Shown: positions 23,201-35,200 of the stretch, piece by piece | Numbering within the stretch: position 1 is the stretch's first letter | Layout of the letters: each line of letters begins with the position of its first letter | Source: Eutreptiella sp. 'Long Island Sound 2002' | Lineage: Eukaryota; Euglenozoa; Euglenophyceae; Eutreptiales; Eutreptiaceae | Direction of reading: 5' to 3' | DNA length: 64,000 bases | NCBI GenBank assembly: GCA_964036045.1 | Contig: OZ038397.1 | Span: 19,407,742-19,471,741, forward strand | Program-made: the position numbers and the translations under genes | Notes under the pieces: model-generated | The model's database searches: none | Told to the model about the DNA's origin: nothing | The model's input: only the letters and a program-made list of their open reading frames with translations

Positions 23201-26200
23201 TCGCAAACCCGTGCACACGGGCATGTCTCTCAGGCAAGCGAGGGATTGGCATGTGGGCAGTTCTGGAGCGAGCGAACCGGTCGAGGAAGGCGCACAGGGA
23301 GGGGGGGGGGGCACAGGAAACGCAGCGAGGCAGGAGGTGGACGGCCGGAGGACGGAGATGTGTGGGCAGCAAAAACAGTCAAACGACCCCCACAACAACC
23401 AGCACAACCCCCAATACGCCAACTACTGGGCACCGCTGACGCACAAGCGGCACATCCCGCCACATTCAGCACAGCCCCGGCACACCGACCACTGGGCTCC
23501 GCGAATGCGGAAACGACACCAGCAGGAGCACCGGCCGCAGCGGCCGAGAGAACGCAGCGACCCGACGCAACATGCGAAGGGAAGAACGGGTGACTGTCCA
23601 GGGCCCCGTAAAGAAACAGCGACCCGACGGAATGTCACACAGGGGGGCGGGGGGGGGCGAGGAAGGGAGTCCCAGCCGCAGGTTGCCGCCTCTCTTTCAA
23701 CACTCCGCCCCCCCCCCCCAACCCTCGGAACATACGCCACAACCCCGGCTCAGTCTCAAGACGTAGTGTGACCCGGCGATAAAGCCTAGACCCAAGATGC
23801 CAGCGCCTCGGACCCCAGTCAGGGAGGCAGGGATTTGAACATTGGGCCACGAAGAACCGTGCAAAGGCCAAGTGAACACACGGAGCACTGAGATGGCGAT
23901 CAGGGCCGTGGAAGGCAGGCGCGGCTGGTGCATAAGTGGCGGGTCCACCTATTGCGACCCTTGGCCTTTATGGCGAACCCCACCTTCTCTCATCCCCAGG
24001 GTGCATTAGAAGGGCGGGGTCCTCGGAGGCGGCCCCAGAGGTGGCTAGGCAGGCGGTTGGAGGGGGTTGCCAAAGCGGTTGGGGGCGGTTACTGTCGGTT
24101 ACAAATGCCATTGAAGCTGGCACTTGCCGTTAGGAGGACAGTGCCTGGGCATAGGGTGGGCGCGCAGGTGGGGGGGGGGGGTACCGCTGGAATGTCACAC
24201 AGGGGGTACCGCCCCCCCCCCCCTTCCAATGCATCCCTGCCCATCCCCCTCACTCTGTTGTCGCAGGCGCGCATCCCTCTAGCCACGCTGCAGCTGGACA
24301 CGGTTCGGACAACGACAGTCTGGAGCACGGCGTCGGCAGAGCACCTTCTGTTGGGAGGGACGTGGATGGGGCTGTGGCAGGTGGCCGCCATCCCGCTGCA
24401 CAGTGGCTTTCCCATGACTACGGACGCTGTCCCGCTGGCCCAGGCGTTGGGGGGGCTGATGCCGCTGTGTGACGCGGAGCCGTGCCTGAGCGTGGGCTGC
24501 ATGGCGCCTTGGAAGCAAACGATGATGGTCGCGCTGGAGCAGCGGGGCGGGGCGGTGCTGGTCCAGGTCGAGGCACGGAATGCCACAGGTCTGTGCCGGG
24601 GGACAGTCCGCAGCGTTGCCGGGGTTGGGCGTGGGGCGCCCAACCCCTCGCTTATGTGACCCTGCCCTGGCCCAGTGTCGTTCAGCCAGCACCAACTGCC
24701 GTCACGCTACCGCCAAACTGCTGTCACTTTTATGCGAAAATGCTGTTGCTGACCGNNNNNNNNNNNNNNNNNNNNNNNNNNNNNNNNNNNNNNNNNNNNN
24801 NNNNNNNNNNNNNNNNNNNNNNNNNNNNNNNNNNNNNNNNNNNNNNNNNNNNNNNNNNNNNNNNNNNNNNNNNNNNNNNNNNNNNNNNNNNNNNNNNNNN
24901 NNNNNNNNNNNNNNNNNNNNNNNNNNNNNNNNNNNNNNNNNNNNNNNNNNNNNNNCACTACTGCACAGCGCCCCCACAGCCCCCGCACTACTGCACAGCG
25001 CCCCCACAGCCCCCGCACTACTGCACAGCGCCCCCACAGCCCCCGCACTACTGCACAGCGCCCCCACACTGCACAGCGCCCCCACAGCCCCCGCACTACT
25101 GCACAGCGCCCCCACAGCCCCAGCACTACTGCACACTGCCCCCACAGCCCCAGCACTACTGCACAGCGCCCCCACAGCCCCCGCACTACTGCACAGCGCC
25201 CCCACAGCCCCAGCACTACTGCACAGCGCCCCACAGCCCCCGCACTACTGCACAGCGCCCCCACAGCCCCAGCACTACTGCACAGCGCCCCCACAGCCCC
25301 CGCACTACTGCACAGCGCCCCCACAGCCCCCGCACTACTGCACAGCGCCCCCACAGCCCCCAGCACTACTGCACAGCGCCCCCACAGCCCCCGCACTACT
25401 GCACAGCGCCCCCACAGCCCCAGCACTACTGCACAGCGCCCCCACAGCCCCAGCACTACTGCACAGCGCCCCCACAGCCCCCGCACTACTGCACAGCGCC
25501 CCCACAGCCCCCGCACTACTGCACAGCGCCCCCACAGCCCCAGCACTACTGCACAGCGCCCCCACAGCCCCCGCACTACTGCACAGCGCCCCCACAGCCC
25601 CAGCACTACTGCACAGCGCCCCCACAGCCCCAGCACTACTGCACAGCGCCCCCACAGCCCCAGCACTACTGCACAGCGCCCCCACAGCCCCAGCACTACT
25701 GCACAGCGCCCCCACAGCCCCCGCACTACTGCACAGCGCCCCCACAGCCCCAGCACTACTGCACAGAGCCCCCACAGCCCCAGCACTACTGCACAGCGCC
25801 CCCACAGCCCCCGCACTACTGCACAGCGCCCCCACAGCCCCAGCACTACTGCACAGCGCCCCCACAGCCCCAGCACTACTGCACAGCGCCCCCACAGCCC
25901 CCGCACTACTGCACAGCGCCCCCACAGCCCCCGCACTACTGCACAGAGCCCCCACAGCCCCCGCACTACTGCACAGCGCCCCCACAGCCCCAGCACTACT
26001 GCACAGCGCCCCCACAGCCCCAGCACTACTGCACAGCGCCCCCACAGCCCCCGCACTACTGCACAGCGCCCCCACAGCCCCAGCACTACTGCACAGCGCC
26101 CCCACAGCCCCCGCACTACTGCACAGCGCCCCCACAGCCCCGCACTACTGCACAGCGCCCCCACAGCCCCCGCACTACTGCACAGCGCCCCCACAGCCCC

Positions 26201-29200
26201 AGCACTACTGCACAGCGCCCCCACAGCCCCAGCACTACTGCACAGCGCCCCCACAGCCCCCGCACTACTGCACAGCGCCCCCACAGCCCCCGCACTACTG
26301 CACAGCGCCCCCACACTGCACAGCGCCCCCACAGCCCCCGCACTACTGCACAGCGCCCCCACAGCCCCAGCACTACTGCACAGCGCCCCCACAGCCCCAG
26401 CACTACTGCACAGCGCCCCCACAGCCCCCGCACTACTGCACAGCGCCCCCACAGCCCCAGCACTACTGCACAGCGCCCCCACAGCCCCCGCACTACTGCA
26501 CAGCGCCCCCACAGCCCCAGCACTACTGCACAGCGCCCCCACAGCCCCCGCACTACTGCACAGCGCCCCCACAGCCCCCGCACTACTGCACAGCGCCCCC
26601 ACAGCCCCAGCACTACTGCACAGCGCCCCCACAGCCCCCGCACTACTGCACAGCGCCCCCACAGCCCCAGCACTACTGCACAGCGCCCCCACAGCCCCAG
26701 CACTACTGCACAGCGCCCCCACAGCCCCCGCACTACTGCACAGCGCCCCCACAGCCCCCGCACTACTGCACAGAGCCCCCACAGCCCCAGCACTACTGCA
26801 CAGCGCCCCCACAGCCCCCGCACTACTGCACAGCGCCCCCACAGCCCCAGCACTACTGCACAGCGCCCCCACAGCCCCCGCACTACTGCACAGCGCCCCC
26901 ACAGCCCCAGCACTACTGCACAGCGCCCCCACAGCCCCAGCACTACTGCACAGCGCCCCCACAGCCCCCGCACTACTGCACAGCGCCCCCACAGCCCCAG
27001 CACTACTGCACAGAGCCCCCACAGCCCCAGCACTACTGCACAGCGCCCCCACAGCCCCCGCACTACTGCACAGCGCCCCCACAGCCCCAGCACTACTGCA
27101 CAGAGCCCCCACAGCCCCAGCACTACTGCACAGCGCCCCCACAGCCCCCGCACTACTGCACAGCGCCCCCACAGCCCCCGCACTACTGCACAGAGCCCCC
27201 ACAGCCCCAGCACTACTGCACAGCGCCCCCACAGCCCCCGCACTACTGCACAGAGCCCCCACAGCCCCCGCACTACTGCACAGCGCCCCCACAGCCCCAG
27301 CACTACTGCACAGAGCCCCCACAGCCCCAGCACTACTGCACAGCGCCCCCACAGCCCCCGCACTACTGCACAGCGCCCCCACAGCCCCAGCACTACTGCA
27401 CAGCGCCCCCACAGCCCCCGCACTACTGCACAGCGCCCCCACAGCCCCAGCACTACTGCACAGCGCCCCCACAGCCCCAGCACTACTGCACAGCGCCCCC
27501 ACAGCCCCCGCACTACTGCACAGCGCCCCCACAGCCCCAGCACTACTGCACAGAGCCCCCACAGCCCCAGCACTACTGCACAGCGCCCCCACAGCCCCCG
27601 CACTACTGCACAGCGCCCCCACAGCCCCAGCACTACTGCACAGCGCCCCCACAGCCCCAGCACTACTGCACAGCGCCCCCACAGCCCCAGCACTACTGCA
27701 CAGCGCCCCCACAGCCCCAGCACTACTGCACAGAGCCCCCACAGCCCCCGCACTACTGCACAGCGCCCCCACAGCCCCCGCACTACTGCACAGAGCCCCC
27801 ACAGCCCCAGCACTACTGCACAGCGCCCCCACAGCCCCCGCACTACTGCACAGCGCCCCCACAGCCCCAGCACTACTGCACAGCGCCCCCACAGCCCCCG
27901 CACTACTGCACAGCGCCCCCACAGCCCCAGCACTACTGCACAGCGCCCCCACAGCCCCAGCACTACTGCACAGCGCCCCCACAGCCCCCGCACTACTGCA
28001 CAGCGCCCCCACAGCCCCAGCACTACTGCACAGCGCCCCCACAGCCCCAGCACTACTGCACAGCGCCCCCACAGCCCCCGCACTACTGCACAGCGCCCCC
28101 ACAGCCCCAGCACTACTGCACAGAGCCCCCACAGCCCCAGCACTACTGCACAGCGCCCCCACAGCCCCCGCACTACTGCACAGCGCCCCCACAGCCCCCG
28201 CACTACTGCACAGAGCCCCCACAGCCCCAGCACTACTGCACAGCGCCCCCACAGCCCCAGCACTACTGCACAGCGCCCCCACAGCCCCCGCACTACTGCA
28301 CAGAGCCCCCACAGCCCCCGCACTACTGCACAGCGCCCCCACAGCCCCCGCACTACTGCACAGAGCCCCCACAGCCCCAGCACTACTGCACAGCGCCCCC
28401 ACAGCCCCAGCACTACTGCACAGCGCCCCCACATTCCTCAACTACAACAGCACGTCGGGTCGTTAGGGTCACACGAATCACCCCCGTTCTACCGTCAACC
28501 CCCCCCCCCCCCCGGGAGGGGGGACTGCCTGCTGCAGCTGGGGAACACGTGAGGTCAGCCCGGCGCGCAACCGCCGCATGCGGTTGTGAGTCGCGTGTGC
28601 GGCTGCATCCGTTGTGGAATCTGTTCTTGCTACGCTCGCGGGCGGACCGGCGCTTATAGGCCAGTCATCAACGGGCAACGATGGCGGCCCGCGGCGCTCC
28701 ATTGCAGACGGCACAGCGCTGGTCCCGGGGTATATCCGGACGCTCAGCGATTGGAGGGTAACCGACGGTAGTTGAAGTAACTGATGGCGGTTGGAGAGTA
28801 ACCGACGGCCTTCAGAAGCTAACCGACGACGGTTGGAGGTCGACGCTCTGAAACAAAAAAAATTTTTGGCACCTAAAAAACGCCCTGGCAGAGATCACGT
28901 GTTAGACAGAGACCAGGCGGGGGCCTGGAATGCGTCTGGGTGCCACCGGACACAGCACCGGGGCGTATCCGGGGTGCTTCGCGGGTGCGGCGCCGGAGTG
29001 GCGCCCGGTGTGAGACCGCGGCACCGCCCGATGTGACCCGCACCGGGAATGAACCTCAACCGCATCCGTGCCGGGGGGCTGGGGTAGGACGTGTGCGGGG
29101 GTTGAATGGGGCGGGCCGTCCGATGAGCAGGCGCTCGGCCGTATCCCCCCCATCATCCCCGCTCTTACACACCCGCAAGTACCAGGGGTTGCCATAAGGA

Positions 29201-32200
29201 CGCTCAGCCTTTTTTTTTTTTTACTAAGGCAGCCACTCTCTGATGTTTGGTGGCTACCCACCAACCGCCATCGGTTACCCACCAACCGCCATCAATTACA
29301 CACCAACCGCCATCGGTTACACACCAACCGCCATCAATTACCCACCAACCGCCATCGGTTACACACCAGCCGCCATCGGTTACCCACCAACCGCCATCGG
29401 TTACCCACCAACCGCCATCGGTTACACACCAACCGCCATCAATTACCCACCAACCGCCATCGGTTACACACCAACCGCCATCGGTTACCCACCAACCGCC
29501 ATCAGTTACCCACCGGCCGCCATCATAGGGCGTATTGGACACTCCGAGTTTTTTTTTTTATTATTATGGCAACCCCTGGCAAGTACCAACCGGCATACCC
29601 ACTCCGCCTCTATCGCATCCCCCCCTCTCTCTTCTTCTCCGTTCCTTAATGTTGGGTGTTCGGGCCCAAATTTTGGCGCCGAAGGCGTCGGAAACGGTTT
29701 CCGGTTCGTTTCCGTGTGACTGTTTACTGGCGGTGTGTGCCCCCCGCCCCCCGCCCCCCGCCTCCCCCCCCCCCCCAGTGCAGAACAGTCCGGATTTCAT
29801 TGGGACTTCCGATACGCCAGTGAACATGAGCCACAGCGCTACAGACCAGCAGCACCACACACCCTCTTCGTCAGGGCTTTGCGTGGCACCCTCTGATGCC
29901 CTTCTCCTGCGTATTCGGGGGCGGCGTGCAGGCCCCGGTCACGTGGATCAACAGCGAGACGCTGCTGTGCGTGGCCCCGGAGGTGAACAGCACGTCGTCG
30001 TGCGCGGGGGAGGCCACTGAAGTGGCCCTCACAACCCACACCACGACGTCCCAGGTGCGTGCGCGCGCGCGCTCGTGTGTGTCGCGCGTTCTGTGGTGTG
30101 CTTCAGTCCGTTTTGGACGTCGTTTTCGGCAGTGGTGTTCATTGCTTGTACATCCGTATCTGCGTGTATAGCTGCACTCATGGGCGTATTGCCCGGGGTC
30201 CAGCGGCCCCTGCGGCCCCGGCGGCGGCTGTTTGCCTGCCGTTGGGGGACTGCCGCACATTTGTGGGTGTCCCACCCACGGGTCGTCTCATTGGTTTGTG
30301 ACAGAAAAGTACCGATGGGGGAGCTCGGAAAAAGGGTCGCGCGCGCGCAGGGGAGTGGTGGAGCGCAGGGGGTGGACGGCCGGTAAGGCGCGTTGAGGCG
30401 TGGGGCACCTGGGCCTCACGCACACGGCAACGCCGCGAGGCAGGTTTGTGGACGACCGGAGGGCGGCGGAGGTGCGTGGGCAGCAAAACCCCCAAACGAC
30501 CCCCGCAACAACCAGCACAACCCCCAATACGCCAACTACTGGGCGCTGCTGACGCGCAAACGGCACATCCCGCCACATTCAGCACAGCCCCAGCACACCA
30601 ACCACTGGGCTCCGCGAACGCGGAAACGACACCAGCAGGAGCACCGGCCGCAGCGGCCGACAGAACGCAGCGACCCGACGCAACATGCGAAGGGAAGAAC
30701 GGGTGACTGTCCAGGGCCCCGTAAAGGAGCAACAACGCGACGGACTGTCACACGGGGGGGGGGGGGGGGGGTTGGCGCCCGCCTTGAAATCAGGGAGGAG
30801 GGTGCGGAGGGTGCGGAGGGTGTGAACCAAGGGTCCATCTGCTGCTGCGTCCCGCGTGTGAGAGATGGGGTGTGGGATTGGGTTTGGGTTGTGGGCATGC
30901 GATGGAACAGGCGCGCGCAGTCGCCCACTTCGCAGTACCGCGGGCCCCCACGCGGTGTGTGCACTGGCGGCGCCTCGTGTCACCGCGCCACCACTTTCAG
31001 ACGCGGTGGGTAGATCCGGACGTGATTTGGGGGCACTGTCCAGGGCCGCGGTCCTTTGGGACCGAGATTTTTTTTTTGTTAAGGACCGCCCCAGGGGGCC
31101 ACCAACCGACAACCACCAACCGCCACCAACTGCCGATCACCAACCGCCAACCGCCACCAACCGCCACCAACCGCCACCAATCGCCAGTTGCCAACTGCCA
31201 ACCGCCAATCGCCACCAACCGCCAACCGCCAACCGCCACCAACCATGGTTGAACATATGAGCTACACGCAGGAAACCTGGGTACAGGAGCTTTCTTCGTT
31301 AAGGACCGCCCTGCCGTAAAGAAACCGCAACCCGATGGCGTGTCACACAGCGGGGGCGGTCTGCAGCTGCACACCATCGGCCGGCCCGCTCACTTCCCCT
31401 CCGCTGCGCCTGCAGGTCGCGTTGCGGCGGGTCCCCACCCCCGCCGTCATTGCCGTGGAGCCCGACCGGGGGTACCACAGCCAAGCGCAGTGGGTCACGG
31501 TCCAGGGCTACGGCTTTGAGCTGACGGCCCATCTCACGTGCGCCTTCATCAGCGCCGAGGAGAGGCTGTACGCCCGATCCCCGTACGACGTCGCCTTCGT
31601 CAGCGCCACGGAGATCAGGTGCCGGCAGCCCCCGAACCCGCGGCCGTTCTCCATCCCCAGTTATCTGGAGGTCTCGGTGGACGGGCAAGTCTTTTCCAGT
31701 ACCCTCATCAGGTGTGCGTGCGGAGGCAGGGGCTCAGGGCAGGGCGACCCTCAGCGGTGCCGTTTTCGTTTCACCTCAATGCGGAGCGCCCGTTTGGTCT
31801 GTCTGCCGTTGGCGGTTACTAGCCAACTGACGCTGCTGACCAGCCAACCGACGGTGCTGACCAGCCAACTGACGCTGCTGACCAGCCAACCGACGGTTAC
31901 CAGCCAACCGACGTCTGGTTGCTCGCTCCTGCCCCGTTCGTGTCAATGGCTGCGATTCTGAGTGCTTCTCTAGAGGGAAGGCGTGTGGTCCTTCAACTTG
32001 GTTGGGCGATCACACGAGCGACACACTGCCACACCCGTCCCATGCACATCGACCCCTTCTGTTGTGCATTTCCAATGCAATGCTATCCGACCGGCCGTGT
32101 CGGCTGACACGTGACAACGCCTCAAGGACAACGTGTCACGCGTGACAATGCGTCCGCGACCTGCGGTCACTCTCGACCAAGACCCAACGGCCCTCGATCC

Positions 32201-35200
32201 ATCATCCGGGCCGGTGCATATGCACGCTCGGCCGCACGCACCCCCCCCCCCCTGACCCATCCGGTTCGTAGGTACTCGATCGTGGGGCCTGCCGTGAGCA
32301 TGGTGGTCCGGCCAAGTGCCACGTCCCTGAAGGCGTCCATCACCTCGATACTGCCCCTCATTACGGTGCTCACCATCGACGTGGAGGGCCATGAGGTGTG
32401 GCGCACCCCCGCACCACCGCTTGGCACGCCCGCACGCTGCGCGTCACCCATTGCCCCCGCTGCCCAGGCAGAGGTTCGAGCCCTCCGCACACGCCGGTGG
32501 CGACACAAGTATCTCTCTGCAAAGCTTCCAACACTCCACAGCGCGGGGGGGGGGGGGGGGCGCAGGCAGAGCTGTGCCTGGGTTTGTTTGTTTTTTAACA
32601 CTGCGTTGACAAATGGGGGTCCGACTTCCCTCGTTCACCCCGATTTGTCAGCCCGATTCAGTGGTTTGCAGGATTGGACACCAGAAATAGGCAGTTTACC
32701 TGGGCGCCTGGGAGGGCGGTGATGCCACTGGGAACCCCCCCCCCCCCTCATTGTGAGGGACCCAATGTGCATTTGTTTTGCATACAGGTTGGCAGCAGGC
32801 TTTTGCTTGGTGTGTCGGACACCCTCCCCCCCCGGGGGGGGGGGGTCAAATACTGGGCGCCGCTGACACGCAAACGGCACATCCCGCCACATTCAGCACA
32901 GCCCCAACGCACCAACCACTGGGCTCCGCGAACGCGGAAACGACACCAGCCGGAGCACCGGCCGCAGCGGCGGACAGAAAGCAGCGACCCGACGCAACAT
33001 GCGAAGGGAAGGACGGGTGACTGTCCAGGGCCCCGTAAAGAAACAACAACCAGACGGAATGTCACACGGGGGTCAGTTCCAGCCTTTGAGCCCGGGATCC
33101 GAAGCAAAAGCCTTCTTGGCAGTGATTTCTGATGGCAAAGAGTGCCGTTTGTTTTGGTCAGAGTGGACAGTCGTCACAGACCTTCATGGACCTGAGCGCG
33201 TCCCTTGTGGCGCCCACATGTACACCGTCGTGGGGGTGGTCACCGGTGCCGGACAACCCGAGGGCAAACGTATGTCTGACCACCCGTCATCGAACACGAG
33301 TGACGAACGGTGCCCGTCAAGCGGCGTGAAGGTCTTCAAAAAGGGGCCGGTTTGGGTTCAACGTTTGACGAGACAACCCACTGCACCGGCGACCACCTGT
33401 GAACATGCTCCCGCAGGGGAACTGCTGATGCAACCACCGCTTCTATTCCCCAGGAAAGCGCCGGAAACGGCCTAATTATTGGCGATGCAGTCATGACAGC
33501 CTGGGAGACCCTGGACCTCCCACGCCGCGCCGTTGCACTTGGGCACCGGGTGTTGTGCAAAGGCATATGATGATCACATCTTTGCACTTGTGCTGCACTG
33601 TTTTGCATGTGAGCTGCCCCGAGGGCCCTCACACTGTCCAAGACCTGTTGTCCCATTTTCGGTCGGAATTGAGTCTCTTTTCCTCAAATTATGCCCCCCC
33701 CCATTCATTGGCCTCATTCAGTGAAAAATTTCCCTCGAGGGGCAAGTTGTACAATTTCCTGCTCAAAGAGGGAAAGCTTGCGAGGCCCGCATGGTGCGCA
33801 CGCGACAGCCCCAGGAATGGGGTGTTTCGCGAAAAAGTCAGGCGGTGTACCGGGTTCGCGCACTGGCTCCCAGGCCCCTGTTTGTCCGTAGGTCGGGGCT
33901 TTTGACGACGACGCGCGGCTTGTGACGGTGTCTGGCCCCGCCCGCTCCGACTCCCCCGCCCTCAATGGGACGGCGGCAGTGACGTCGGAGGGTCGGGCGG
34001 TGTTCTCGACGCTGTCGTTGCACACGCCGCGGACCGGGACGTACAACTTGACGTTCGCGGTGCTGCCCCTCAAAAGCGCTGTGTTGCAGGTGTGAGGCCG
34101 TGCTCCGCCCCCGCCTCCTCCGCTTCTGCCCGCAGGGCCTCCCTTTTCCCCTGTCCCCCCGCCACAGAACTGCCGGTGGTTGGCTTGGCGGAAGCCTTGG
34201 TTCATGGCGGGTACTCATGGAGGCACCTCTTGTGCCGTGGGGGGTACTCATGCAGGCGGCTGTAGTGCTGGGGTATCCGGTGCACAGACCTGCTATGCGA
34301 CGGTTCCCATCGGAGGAGGACGGAGGACGCCAGCCAAGGCCTTGCTCCTCGAAAGCCCCCCCCCCCCCCCGTGTGATATTCCGTCGGATTGCTGTTTCTT
34401 AACGGGACAGTCACCCGTTCGTCCCTTCGCGTGCTGCGTCGGGTCGCTGCGTTCTGACGGCCGTTGCGGCCGGTGCTCTTGCTGGTGTCGTTTCCGCATT
34501 CGTGGAGCCCCATCGTTGGTGTGCCGGGGCTGTGCTGGATGTGGCGGGATGTGCCGTTTGCGTGTCAGTGGCGCCCAGTAGTTGGCGTATTGGGGGTTGT
34601 GCTGGTTGTTGCGGGGGTCGTTTGACGGTTGACCCCCCCCCCAAACCCCTTCGAGTCTATCCAACCCTCTGTGCCCTCCCCCTCAAGTGTTAGGGCTCCC
34701 AGCCACGGGGCTGTGCTATCGGACTTGTGGCGTCAGCTTTCCATCCTTTCCCAGCACAGGCCTTGCCCCCCCCCCCCCCCCCCCGCCCCGCTCCCTCCTC
34801 CAGTGGGCTGAAATTTAAGCCACCACAAAGTGAAGGTGCTGCCCATGGGCTGCTCTCCGCTTTCTGGGGACCAGGAAACTGGACCAAAGAACGCATGGTC
34901 AGAGCAGTGACGACCTGTGCAATCAATGAAGGAGGGCCCCAGTAACAGCACACCACCTGGTGACTGTACAATCCGTGCGGCTATACAGGAGGGTGCACAC
35001 AGGTCTTCCCCCATTTTCCCCTACAGAAGCAACAAAAACCAAGAAACACCAACACGAGGTGCGCAGCATGAAACACACCATAGGACACCTCAGCAACAAA
35101 TGGCAGATTTAGATGGACCCCTGGACTGCATCACTGCCCATGCCCGGGCAGAGACCAAGGGCATTCCCCAGCATGCAGCGGTTCAGAGGATGATGCTATT

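Noticed and set aside
24956-28432. CRISPR array
   Set aside because: Units are contiguous with no unique spacers, in a eukaryotic intron; the same holds for the 28-, 31- and 85-bp arrays.
24482-28659. Frames of about 1,240-1,360 codons on both strands across the 30-bp array
   Set aside because: A 30-bp unit without stops keeps every frame open; the frames also run through the N gap and encode only a decamer repeat.
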